Source: JBDKGV01 sp039798005
GTDB taxonomy: Bacteria; Fibrobacterota; Fibrobacteria; UBA5070
Assembly (NCBI GenBank): GCA_039798005.1
Contig: JBDKGV010000164.1
Span: 1 to 7,938 of the forward strand
Direction: 5' to 3'
Length of the DNA stretch: 7,938 nt
In this document: one piece after another, positions 1 to 6,984 of the stretch
Numbering within the stretch: position 1 is the stretch's first letter
Layout of the letters: each line of letters opens with the position of its first letter
Notes under the pieces: generated by a model
Seen by the model: the letters and a program-made list of their open reading frames with translations, nothing else
Database searches by the model: none
Told to the model about the DNA's origin: nothing
Position numbers and translations under genes: made by a program

Positions 1-1697
1 GCTTCTTCAACTACGGCGGCCTCTGGGGCGACCGTCCCAACGACGACAACTTCTGCACCAACGGCATCGTCAACGCCGACCGCATCCCCGATCCGGAAGC
101 CTGGGAGGTCAAGCACCAGTACGCCAGCATCCAAGTCAAGGGAGTCGACCTCGCCAAGGGCGTCGTCGCCATCGAGAATCGATTCAACTTCTCCAACATC
201 TCGGAATACGAGGCGATCTGGGAACTGAAGGAGGACGGGAAGGCCATCCAAACCGGCACCCTTCCCGCCAGTTCGCTTGACATCACGCCCCTCACGACCA
301 AGAACGTCACCGTCCCGTTCACGAGCCCGACCCTGCGCCCCGGAGCAGCCTACCACCTCGACCTCGACTTCCGCCTGAAGGCGAATGCGTCCTGGGGGAA
401 GGCCGGCCACAGCGTGGCGCATGCGCAGTTCGCACTTCCCCTCGCCGTGCCCCGTCCCCCGAAGATCGACCTGACCGGGCTTCCCAAGCTCACGACCACC
501 CAAGCCAACGGCTTGGTCAACTTGTCGGGCCCGGGTTTCGCCGCCGTCTTCGACCCCAAGAAGGGAACCCTCACGAGCTACACGCTGGGGACGCTCCAAG
601 TGATCAAGGAAGGCCCCGTGCCCAACTTCTGGAGAGCACCCACCGACAACGACCGGGGCAACGGCATGGCGGCGCGCACCGGCAAGTGGCAGAATGCCGG
701 ACGCGACCGCGTGGTGACCAAGTCCACCGTCACCACGGTCTCGGCGACCGAGACGCGCATCGACCTGAGCCTGAACCTGCCCAACGCGGGAAGCTCGTCC
801 ATGACCATGGCCTGGACCTTCTACGGCACCGGCGACGTGCTGATCGACTACACCCTCGTTCCCGATGCCACCATGGCGGAGATCCCCAATGTCGGCACCT
901 TCCTGACCATTCCCGAAGGGTTCGAGACGCTGCAGTGGCTCGGACGCGGCCCGCACGAGAACTACATCGGGCGCAACCGTTCAAGCCACACGGGCCGGTA
1001 TTCCCTCAAGGTCGACTCCACGATCACCCTGTACCCGGAGCTCAACGAGACCGGCCAGCGCACCGACGTGCGTTGGGCGGCCCTGACCAACGCCGCCGGG
1101 CTTGGTTTGCTTGCCGTCGGCTCGCCCCTGATGGAGATCAATGCCCAGCACCACACGCCGGCCCAGCTCACCGCGACGAGGTACCCTTGGGACCTCACCC
1201 GCCAAGGCGACATCACCTTCCGCATCGACCTGCGGCAGATGGGTCTGGGCGGCATCGACAGCTGGGGCTCCAAGCCCTTGGATGCCCACATGAACTTCGC
1301 CAAGAACTCGTACAAGCACAGCTTCCGCCTTTCCCCGATCAAGGCGGCCAACCTGGACCTCGACTACCTGGCACGCATGGGCTTCAAGAACCTCGCCACC
1401 AGCGACAGCCTCGCGCAGTACCAGACGCCCACGGTCGGCACGGCCACAAGCCCTTCGATCCACAGGCGCATCAAGATCCAGGGCATCGGAAGCTTCGAGA
1501 TCGAGCAGGCGGATCGTGCCGCGGCCGTGGAGATCCTGGATCTCTCGGGACGCACCCTGTCGCGATCGTCCATCGCCAACGATCACGCCACGGTGGGCAG
1601 GATGGCACCGGGGCTGTACATCCTGCGGTTCACGGGCCCGGGCTGGAGCCGATCCCTCGTGACGGCAGTCACCGGCAACGCGGCACAAGGGCGCTGA
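1..1697 (+). CDS. lacZ: Beta-galactosidase (GH2, LacZ type), C-terminal part, with type IX secretion sorting domain; 5' truncated
   Basis: This would hydrolyse terminal beta-D-galactosides, probably outside the cell. The reading frame is open from base 3, giving 564 visible residues; the start and the catalytic glutamates lie upstream of the window. Residues 5-21 (GGLWGDRPNDDNFCTNG) match the end of the LacZ TIM barrel. F17 and N20 align by eye with E. coli Phe601 and Asn604, which are sodium ligands. Domain 4 follows, up to about residue 150. Domain 5 (Bgal_small_N) is marked by FWRAPTDNDRG (209-219), WLGRGPHENY (312-321) and GLGGIDSWG (414-422), whose W421 aligns with E. coli Trp999. The GH2 fold ends near 446. 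After a linker comes a 'por' type C-terminal sorting domain: VEILDLSGRT (509-518), PGLYILRF (536-543) and a basic, valine-rich end. That domain suggests export by a type IX system and surface attachment or release. The family is sure; the exact substrate is not. Confidence 0.93.
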   Translation, partial: FFNYGGLWGDRPNDDNFCTNGIVNADRIPDPEAWEVKHQYASIQVKGVDLAKGVVAIENRFNFSNISEYEAIWELKEDGKAIQTGTLPASSLDITPLTTKNVTVPFTSPTLRPGAAYHLDLDFRLKANASWGKAGHSVAHAQFALPLAVPRPPKIDLTGLPKLTTTQANGLVNLSGPGFAAVFDPKKGTLTSYTLGTLQVIKEGPVPNFWRAPTDNDRGNGMAARTGKWQNAGRDRVVTKSTVTTVSATETRIDLSLNLPNAGSSSMTMAWTFYGTGDVLIDYTLVPDATMAEIPNVGTFLTIPEGFETLQWLGRGPHENYIGRNRSSHTGRYSLKVDSTITLYPELNETGQRTDVRWAALTNAAGLGLLAVGSPLMEINAQHHTPAQLTATRYPWDLTRQGDITFRIDLRQMGLGGIDSWGSKPLDAHMNFAKNSYKHSFRLSPIKAANLDLDYLARMGFKNLATSDSLAQYQTPTVGTATSPSIHRRIKIQGIGSFEIEQADRAAAVEILDLSGRTLSRSSIANDHATVGRMAPGLYILRFTGPGWSRSLVTAVTGNAAQGR

Positions 1698-1709
1698 GCA
1701 TGGACCTGA

Positions 1710-2477
1710 TCAGGCCGGAAGCAGCTCGCCGCCCCAGATCGTCCGGACCTGACCGCCCGCCACCGGTTCGATCATCAGGGCGCCTTGGTCGGAAATCCCC
1801 ACGACGCGCACCAGTTCCTCGTCCTTGCCCGTGGAATGACGAAACAGGCGACCGGGCAGATCGCTGAACGAGCGATACTCCTGGGCGATCGCGGCAAAAC
1901 CCCCATTGGCCAAGGCGATGTCCACCTGGCTCCACAGGCGTAGGAACTCAAGCAGCACCGCACGCATCGGGAGTTCCCTTCCCGCCTCCAAGCCAAGGCT
2001 TGTGGCCGGTTGACCCACTTGGGAAAGGATCTCCTGCGCGGTGTTCACGTTGATCCCCACCCCTACGGCGATGCCCATGCCTTGATCACCCGTAAAGCAT
2101 TCCGCCAGGATTCCTGCACTTTTCTTGCCGGCGATGAGCAGGTCGTTCGGCCATTTCAAGCAGGCGTCGGCGATCCCCAGCGTTCGGCACAGATGGGCAA
2201 GCCCCAAGGCCGTCCCCTGGGAAAGATTCGCGGCCCCTTCCGGAGTGCGGTCGTGACGGATCCATGTGGTGAGGTAAAGACCGCCGGTCTCCGGGGAGCT
2301 CCAGCGCCGGTCGTACCGGCCACGACCCGCCGTCTGGGTGGCGGCGACCACCGTCGCGTTCCAAGGAAGATCCCCGCGACGCACAAGGTCCATCGTGGAA
2401 GACACCTCACCGAAGAAATGCACCTCCCCGTCGCGGAAGCCTCCGGCACCAAGAACCTCCAGCGGTCCGGGGTTCAT
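1710..2477 (-). CDS. birA: Biotin--[acetyl-CoA-carboxylase] ligase, monofunctional (group I)
   Basis: This cytoplasmic enzyme makes biotinyl-5'-AMP and transfers biotin to a lysine of carboxyl carrier proteins such as AccB. In 255 residues the BPL/LplA catalytic fold shows SST (26-28), the adenylate loop GRGRYDRRW (51-59), KWPNDLL (108-114), KKSAGILAE (118-126) and GVGIN (139-143). K119 corresponds to E. coli Lys183, which contacts biotin and ATP. A short beta-rich C-terminal domain runs from about 208 to the end. There is no N-terminal helix-turn-helix, so it should not act as the biotin operon repressor. The adenylate loop has Asp where E. coli BirA has Gly (GRGRRG), which I regard as an ordinary variant. 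The start ATG overlaps the stop of the upstream DUF4954 gene (ATGA) and lacks its own clear Shine-Dalgarno, so translation is probably coupled. The 3' end faces lacZ 12 bp away. Confidence 0.95.
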   Translation of the reverse strand: MNPGPLEVLGAGGFRDGEVHFFGEVSSTMDLVRRGDLPWNATVVAATQTAGRGRYDRRWSSPETGGLYLTTWIRHDRTPEGAANLSQGTALGLAHLCRTLGIADACLKWPNDLLIAGKKSAGILAECFTGDQGMGIAVGVGINVNTAQEILSQVGQPATSLGLEAGRELPMRAVLLEFLRLWSQVDIALANGGFAAIAQEYRSFSDLPGRLFRHSTGKDEELVRVVGISDQGALMIEPVAGGQVRTIWGGELLPA

Positions 2478-4318
2478 GCCACGGCCAAGGCCTCGCGGAC
2501 CTTCTTGGCGGTGTCGCGGGCGCGTTGCGAGGCTTGACGCACCACGGCATCGTCCTTGGGAGCCCCGTGCAATTGACGGTAGTCGTCGAAGATGGCCTGA
2601 CCGCGTTCATCGTCCTTCTCGCGGCTGCGCAGCACGCGCCCGGCCCACAAGCGCTCCAGCACCGGCAAGCGGGCAAGCAGTTGCGGAAGCGGTGCCGCGG
2701 CGAACTCCTCCGACAGGAACTGTCGCGCCCATTGGTGCAGCGGATGGCTCGGTCCTTCCAGCAGGGCGCGCAACGACGCAAGTTGCAGGATCTCGCCGTA
2801 GGCGGTGATCCCGCTGATCCGGTCCTTTTCCTTCAGGACGCAGTGACCAAGGGCCGGGATCTCCTTGCCGGTCCAAAGCTCCTGCCCGGAAACGGACGCA
2901 AGCGCGGTGCGTGCCGAGCGCATGGCTTCCAGGACGTCCTGATCGAACAGGGGTTTGCGACAGAATTTGTCCGGGGTGCGGTCACGGTCGCGCCACTTCG
3001 ACTCGGCGCGCTCCAAGGCCCATGCGTTGTGGGAAAGCACCCACGCCGGCTGGCAAGGATTCGCGGCGCCGGGAAAGGCGCCTGGAAGCAGCAGGGAGAA
3101 GGGAAGCGAAAAGCGCATCGGTGCCGTCACCGTTCCGGTGGCCAGCAGCGTGTGGGGAGCGCGCGAGAAGTCCGCCGGATACTTGATCTGGGTGCACAGC
3201 CCCAGGAACATGCCTTCGGCCAGGCGCAATTCCTGATCCGCGGTGCGGCCGGTGTGGTTGGATCCGATGGCGGCCCCGTGTGCGACATTTCCACGGCCTT
3301 CCGGCCAGAGAACGGCGATGAGCATCGACTGGTGATGGAACCCCACCAAGGGACCCAAAAGCGAATGGGAGACTTCGCCTTCGTTGACCTCCGTGTTCGG
3401 GCCCAAGATCGACTCGGTCACTTTGGCATGCTTGGCAGCCCCGGCGTACGGGCACAAAAGCGCCTTGCGGACCACGGCATGGGAACGGACCCAGCTTCCG
3501 GCCGCCATGATCGAATGCTCGACGATGGCTCCGTCGCGCACCATCACCGGCTCCTCCATGGACGAGAGGATCGACACGTCCTTGAGCATCTGCGCACCGT
3601 CGATGCGGGCACAGGGGCCGATCCAGGCGTTGCGGACCTGCACGGTGTTGTAGACCACGGCTCCGGTGCCGACGATGCCCACGGCGGCAAGCATCCTGTC
3701 CAAGTGGGCTTGCAATCCCTCCTCGTAGGCCGAACGCTCGGCCGAAGGCCCGGGATGGAGCGCAAGCCAAGTGGCGAGCTCCAGGTCGAGTTCGGGGATC
3801 AGGACGACTTCACGCCCGCCGGTCTCCAGACCCACTGACAATTTCTGTCCAGCGCCGTACATGCACCGCCCCGTGGCGACCATGGCCCCGACCCCGACGA
3901 CCGCGGCCGCGTCATGGATCACCTGCCGCGTCATGAGGTTCACGTCGCGCACGCAGGCGTTGCCCACGGCGCAGTCCTGGATCGTCGCACGGCGGATCCC
4001 GGTGGGCAGGCTCACGCGGCCAGGCAGCAGGATCGTGCCGTGAAAACGCGAAAGGAACACGTCGCCCCGGAACTCGGCATCGCGCACGGTGGCCGGATCG
4101 AAACCGTCCTGGACTTGGACGCGCAACCAGTCCTCCGCCGAGCACCCTTGGTGCTCCAGCATCCGGATTTCCGGCACATCAAGGCTTCGGGTCTTGAAGC
4201 CCAACGGGTTGCCTCCGGCACGGCATGCGGCGGAGGTGGCCAGAAGCGGCGAATTGCGCGTCAGGCGGCGCAGGGCCGCCAGTGGAAGAAAAGGCGATGC
4301 ACTCACAAGCTCCAACAT
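2474..4318 (-). CDS. DUF4954 family protein with left-handed beta-helix repeats
   Basis: This 614-residue protein of unknown function is recognised as DUF4954, a family seen in Bacteroidota, spirochaetes and Fibrobacterota. A helical N-terminal stretch (1-45) precedes the usual opening LDVPEIRMLEHQGCSAEDW (46-64). Residues about 80-330 hold repeating hexapeptide-like turns (for example VGVGAMVATG, ARIDGAQMLKDVSILSS, GAIVEHSIMAAGSWV). These predict a left-handed parallel beta-helix like that of sugar-nucleotide acyl- and nucleotidyltransferases. The motif GSNHTGRTADQE (352-363) is characteristic. The C-terminal 200 residues are mostly helical and end in a basic, alanine-rich helix. No signal peptide is seen, so it is probably cytosolic. 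The fold suggests binding of nucleotide-sugar or acyl substrates, but no activity is known to me. The ATG at 4318 is preceded by a weak GGTGAG very close to the start. The stop overlaps the birA start (ATGA), forming a two-gene unit. Confidence 0.88.
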   Translation of the reverse strand: MLELVSASPFLPLAALRRLTRNSPLLATSAACRAGGNPLGFKTRSLDVPEIRMLEHQGCSAEDWLRVQVQDGFDPATVRDAEFRGDVFLSRFHGTILLPGRVSLPTGIRRATIQDCAVGNACVRDVNLMTRQVIHDAAAVVGVGAMVATGRCMYGAGQKLSVGLETGGREVVLIPELDLELATWLALHPGPSAERSAYEEGLQAHLDRMLAAVGIVGTGAVVYNTVQVRNAWIGPCARIDGAQMLKDVSILSSMEEPVMVRDGAIVEHSIMAAGSWVRSHAVVRKALLCPYAGAAKHAKVTESILGPNTEVNEGEVSHSLLGPLVGFHHQSMLIAVLWPEGRGNVAHGAAIGSNHTGRTADQELRLAEGMFLGLCTQIKYPADFSRAPHTLLATGTVTAPMRFSLPFSLLLPGAFPGAANPCQPAWVLSHNAWALERAESKWRDRDRTPDKFCRKPLFDQDVLEAMRSARTALASVSGQELWTGKEIPALGHCVLKEKDRISGITAYGEILQLASLRALLEGPSHPLHQWARQFLSEEFAAAPLPQLLARLPVLERLWAGRVLRSREKDDERGQAIFDDYRQLHGAPKDDAVVRQASQRARDTAKKVREALAVA

Positions 4319-4390
4319 AACTCACCGACGCCGGACAGGACCGGGCGATTGCATCCGCACCGGCACATCTGCGTGGCGATTCCCGGCACG

Positions 4391-4422
4391 AAAAAGGCCG
4401 GACACGCCTTCGCATCCGGCCT
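4391..4422 (-). terminator. Rho-independent terminator of the 301-residue lipoprotein gene
   Basis: Read on the - strand, an 8-bp perfect stem (AGGCCGGA at 4422-4415 with TCCGGCCT at 4402-4395) encloses a 12-nt loop. Two further C-G pairs can form inside it. The stem is followed at once by five T (4395-4391; one is shared with the stem). It lies about 28 bp after the stop at 4450. It separates that gene from the DUF4954-birA unit, which therefore needs its own promoter in 4319-4390. I could not pick out a convincing promoter there. Confidence 0.85.
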
Positions 4423-4449
4423 GAAACGAAAAACCGGCCCGATTGCGGG

Positions 4450-5355
4450 TCAGCGCATCACGTTGCCCTTGAGGTCCTTGACGGTGATGCCGCCGTCCTG
4501 GTTGAGCTCGAAGGTGCCCACGACGGTGTTGGCGCTGTTGATGACGTTGCCGGTCGCTGAGGACAGCTTCGCCAGATCCTGGTTCCGCACGTCGAGGATC
4601 GCGGAGTACTTCGCCCCGTTGCTCACGAAGCTCATGACGTAGTACAGGCTTCCGGGGACCGAGGTGACCGCATCCGTCGCCGAGGGAAGGGCGGCGAGAC
4701 TCATCGTCATGTTGAAGGAGGCCTTGATCTTCATCGACTCCAGCGTCAACACGAAACCGTCGCGGTACTCCACCACGCCCCAGCCTTGGCCCTTGATGTC
4801 CAACCCGATGGTGACGCCGGTCTGGGACATCTTGAAGACCTGGTGGGTCGTGTCGATCTGACGGATGCGGCTCACGTAAAGACCTGTCTTCTCAAGGTTC
4901 CCGGACACCTCGTAGATGATCGAATCGCTGGAGAAGGTCGCAAGGTCCATGGTCCCGGTGCCCGTGTGGCTGATGATCGTGTCCCAGGCCGTGTCGGGAA
5001 CCACGCCGGGAATGACGGTTTCGGAACAGACGCTGCCTTGGCAGTACATCAGGCTCGAATCCACCCTGTAGGCGTTGGCCAGGCTCAAGCGGGCGGCGAT
5101 CCTTCCGGCCACGTCCTCGTCTCCCACGTCCTTGAGCCGGCTGGCCGTCCCCATGGCCGTCTTGCCCAAGGCGGCGCCGTGGCTCCCCAAGGCCTTGAGG
5201 GCATTGATGTCGGCTTCGGTGTTGGCGGTCGCCTTGGGGTAGGTGACCGCCGTCGGATCGGTCGTCGCCGGGGATGCCGTCGCGCCGCCGGAGGACTCTC
5301 CACAGGCGACAAGACACGAGCAGGCCAAGGCCAGGATGAACAAGGAACGCTTCAT
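4450..5355 (-). CDS. Putative lipoprotein of unknown function, 301 residues
   Basis: I do not recognise a family. The N-terminus is a clear lipoprotein signal: MKR, a hydrophobic core (S4-L15) and the lipobox LVAC with Cys18. The residue after the cysteine is Gly, giving no obvious inner-membrane retention signal, so an outer-membrane or surface lipoprotein is likely. A Ser/Thr/Ala/Pro-rich linker follows (20-45), then a short alpha-helical region (46-95). A C-x4-C pair (C105, C110) could form a disulfide. The rest (about 120-300) alternates short hydrophobic and polar runs typical of a beta-rich domain and ends in a Gly/Asp turn and a basic tail. The ATG at 5355 has an AG-rich stretch (GAAGAAAG) 7 nt upstream as a weak ribosome binding site. 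A CRP-type palindrome lies upstream and a strong terminator downstream, so it is probably transcribed alone. It borders another lipoprotein gene. Confidence 0.85.
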   Translation of the reverse strand: MKRSLFILALACSCLVACGESSGGATASPATTDPTAVTYPKATANTEADINALKALGSHGAALGKTAMGTASRLKDVGDEDVAGRIAARLSLANAYRVDSSLMYCQGSVCSETVIPGVVPDTAWDTIISHTGTGTMDLATFSSDSIIYEVSGNLEKTGLYVSRIRQIDTTHQVFKMSQTGVTIGLDIKGQGWGVVEYRDGFVLTLESMKIKASFNMTMSLAALPSATDAVTSVPGSLYYVMSFVSNGAKYSAILDVRNQDLAKLSSATGNVINSANTVVGTFELNQDGGITVKDLKGNVMR

Positions 5356-5403
5356 GGTGTTGCTTTCTTCGTTGTTGGTTGGGGGCGAAGGATTGAACCC
5401 GTC

Positions 5404-5409
5404 AATCTA
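5404..5409 (-). promoter_or_regulatory. Possible -10 element of the 301-residue lipoprotein gene
   Basis: TAGATT on the - strand matches 4 of 6 bases of the sigma-70 -10 box. It would put the start of transcription near 5397, leaving a 41-nt leader before the ATG at 5355. The centre of the palindrome at 5438.5 would then be at -41.5, the position for class II activation, where no good -35 box is needed and none is seen. The hexamer was chosen after noticing the palindrome, so this is only suggestive. Confidence 0.35.
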
Positions 5410-5422
5410 TTTCAAACCGGTG

Positions 5423-5455
5423 CCGGTCGATGTGATCCGCATCACATCGGACCGG
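5423..5455. promoter_or_regulatory. CRP/FNR-family type operator within a longer inverted repeat
   Basis: The core TGTGA-TCCGCA-TCACA (5431-5446) is a perfect match to the half-sites bound by CRP of enterobacteria. The symmetry extends to GATGTGAT / ATCACATC around a 4-bp centre (5429-5448). With one unpaired G (5449) it extends further through CCGGTC (5423-5428) and GACCGG (5450-5455). It lies 68 bp upstream of the lipoprotein start and 26 bp past the stop of the beta-helix gene. As RNA it could also fold into a strong hairpin, but only a short T run follows, so terminator function is less likely. The regulator is not in the window. Confidence 0.6.
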
Positions 5456-5480
5456 GGTGCCGGCCGGAGGTCCGCCGTCA

Positions 5481-6611
5481 TCAGTCCTCCAGCACCGACC
5501 CTTGGACCGACCTGCGGGTGTTCTCATGCATGCTGATGCCTGGAAGGACGTGCCACGAACCGCCCGGGTTCCTTCGAATGACGGAATTGGTCAAAACAAG
5601 ATTGCCGGTGCGGTCGTTGGTCACGAAGAAGATCGCCGCACCGAAGGCGTTGACCCCGTTCCCCTCCAGGCGCGTGCCGCAGATCGTAAGCGTCATGGTG
5701 TTGCCGTCGTTGTAGATCGCGCCGCCGCTGCCGCCCCCGGGCGTTCCCTCGGATGCCGGATTGCCGCCGCGGCCGATGGCGCGATTTCCCAGGAACAGAC
5801 TGTTCCAGACCGACCAACTCGTGCCGATGCTGGAAAGGGCCCCTCCGTTTGAGCCCACATTGCCGCCGCCGTCCAGGTCGCCGAAGGTCGAATTCACCAC
5901 ATGGACCGGACGCCCCGCACTTTGGCTGAACGCGCGGATCGCCCCGCCCCCCACATCCGCACCGGTCGAATCGGTGCGATTGCGGAAGAACCGGCAGTTC
6001 ACCACCTTGAGGCGTCCGCCGCGCGCCCAGATGGCTCCTCCCCCGTCGATCGTCTCGGCACCTTCGGCCTTGCGCAAGCCGTTGCCGTCCACGAAAGTCA
6101 GGTTCTGGACCGTCAAGCGAGGATGATCCTGATCCTGGCAGTGCGGAGTCGTCCAGTGAAGCGACGCGTCGCAGGTGTTCATGTACAGGATCCGCGTGGT
6201 CCCTCCGCCGCTGAGGGTCACCATACCGCCCCCGTCGATCACCACCTCGGGCGCCGAGTCGTTGTAGACCTTGGCCGGTCGGGTCAATACGATGGTCACG
6301 GGTGCGTTTCCGCAGTCGAAGCCGATGCGTCCGCCACTGGCCACCGCCGAGCGGAAGGCCGATTCGGTGCAGCTTCCCGGCGTCCCGTCGCCGACCGTCC
6401 GTTCAGCGCGCAAGGTATCCGGCAAAGCGTCGACGGGAACCGCGCACGCGCCTTCGGGATTGCCCGAAACCAAACCATCGGCAAAGGCCTTGAGGACGGG
6501 TCGGAAAGTCGGTTCAGGAATCGTCGGGGTGGTCGTGCGATCCTCGGAACAGGAGGTCAAGATCGGCACGAAAGCAAGGGTGGCCAAGCTCAGGACGCGG
6601 GAGAAGATCAT
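5481..6611 (-). CDS. Right-handed parallel beta-helix lipoprotein
   Basis: This is an exported, probably outer-membrane anchored protein with a pectate-lyase-like solenoid. The open frame runs to an ATG at 6659 (392 residues). I prefer the internal ATG at 6611 (376 residues), because it gives a normal lipoprotein signal: MIFSR, a hydrophobic core, then the lipobox ILTSC with Cys21. The ATG at 6620 is also possible, and no start has a good Shine-Dalgarno. After a Thr/Pro-rich linker, the opening motif GDGTPGSCTE (residues 90-99 counted from 6659) is followed by IGFDC, VTIVLTRP and VVIDGGG (139-145). Then come beta-helix coils with the usual N-x-x-F / GGA-I pattern: VQNLTFVDGNG, VVNCRFFRNR, VVNSTFGDL, GGAIYNDGNTMTL and LTNSVIRRN. 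No catalytic residues of a known polysaccharide lyase could be assigned, so it may be structural, adhesive or carbohydrate binding. It lacks the sorting domain present in the LacZ here. The fold is sure; the function is open. Confidence 0.88.
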   Translation of the reverse strand: MIFSRVLSLATLAFVPILTSCSEDRTTTPTIPEPTFRPVLKAFADGLVSGNPEGACAVPVDALPDTLRAERTVGDGTPGSCTESAFRSAVASGGRIGFDCGNAPVTIVLTRPAKVYNDSAPEVVIDGGGMVTLSGGGTTRILYMNTCDASLHWTTPHCQDQDHPRLTVQNLTFVDGNGLRKAEGAETIDGGGAIWARGGRLKVVNCRFFRNRTDSTGADVGGGAIRAFSQSAGRPVHVVNSTFGDLDGGGNVGSNGGALSSIGTSWSVWNSLFLGNRAIGRGGNPASEGTPGGGSGGAIYNDGNTMTLTICGTRLEGNGVNAFGAAIFFVTNDRTGNLVLTNSVIRRNPGGSWHVLPGISMHENTRRSVQGSVLED

Positions 6612-6727
6612 TCCCTGCATGATAGGAAAGTGATCGGGGAATGCGCCTTTGAGGGACATCTTGGTTCACGATTTCGGGCCCGGGAAGAGCTTGTGGCAAA
6701 TCAGGACCCGAAGAAATGATCGGCGGA

Positions 6728-6919
6728 TTACTGCTTGGCGTTGGTGCGCATTCCCATCACGCCAAGGACGCAGGTGATCGCAACCACAAGCAGGGCAAGC
6801 GGCCAGGCAATGAAGCCGGTGGGAGGAATCCCAAGGACCTTGGCCACGAGGATCACTGCGGCGATCACGAAATACAACTGCGGATACTTGCGCAGGACAT
6901 AGCGTTGCAAATGGCTCAT
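6728..6919 (-). CDS. Small two-helix membrane protein, 63 residues, unknown function
   Basis: From the ATG at 6919 the protein is MSHLQRYVLRKYPQLYFVI and onward. It has a basic amphipathic start, one membrane helix (about residues 15-32, ending before GIPP), a Pro/Gly turn, a second helix (about 35-57) and a short basic tail ending in RTNAKQ. This predicts an inner-membrane hairpin, and I recognise no family. The frame is open to an ATG at 7006. The extra 29 residues would be Arg/Pro/Ser-rich and would cover a hairpin-forming stretch, whereas 6919 has GCGAG seven bases upstream, so I chose 6919. A promoter candidate lies at 6985-7014. The coding potential of such a short gene is uncertain, but the two clean hydrophobic helices argue that it is real. 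Confidence 0.68.
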   Translation of the reverse strand: MSHLQRYVLRKYPQLYFVIAAVILVAKVLGIPPTGFIAWPLALLVVAITCVLGVMGMRTNAKQ

Positions 6920-6941
6920 TGGGGAACTCGCTTCCATTGAT

Positions 6942-6974
6942 GGCGATGCGTTCGACGGCAAACATCGCCGTCGA
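6942..6974 (-). promoter_or_regulatory. Two mutually exclusive hairpins in the leader of the 63-residue membrane protein gene
   Basis: On the - strand, an 8-bp stem pairs TCGACGGC (6974-6967) with GCCGTCGA (6959-6952) around a 7-nt loop. A second 7-bp stem pairs GGCGATG (6969-6963) with CATCGCC (6948-6942). The two stems share 6967-6969, and each stem also occupies the other's loop, so only one can form. They end 22 bases before the ATG at 6919. The layout resembles an attenuator or translation switch; alternatively the first repeat is a protein-binding operator. Both functions are inferred. Confidence 0.4.
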
Positions 6975-6984
6975 GAGGCGGGCA

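Noticed and set aside
1705..1714. Ten-base palindrome CCTGATCAGG over the birA stop
   Set aside because: It has no loop and no T tract, and a 10-base palindrome is expected by chance at this scale.
686..1867. Long + strand open frame of 393 codons
   Set aside because: It lies inside lacZ in another frame and is rich in Arg, His, Pro and Gly with no recognisable motif. This is the usual effect of high GC on a shadow frame.
2525..3838. Long + strand open frame of 437 codons antisense to the DUF4954 gene
   Set aside because: The opposite strand has clear family motifs and this frame has none. Its composition fits a shadow.
4786..5715. + strand open frame spanning the lipoprotein gene and the intergenic operator
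   Set aside because: It runs antisense through two convincing lipoprotein genes and contains no motif or plausible signal.
6664..6712. Inverted repeat with TTCGGG / CCCGAA arms between the small membrane gene and the beta-helix gene
   Set aside because: The loop is long, one pair is a wobble and there is no T tract, so it is too weak to call a terminator.
5901..6719. + strand open frame of 272 codons antisense to the beta-helix gene
   Set aside because: Arg/Gly-rich shadow frame; the beta-helix repeats on the other strand are unmistakable.
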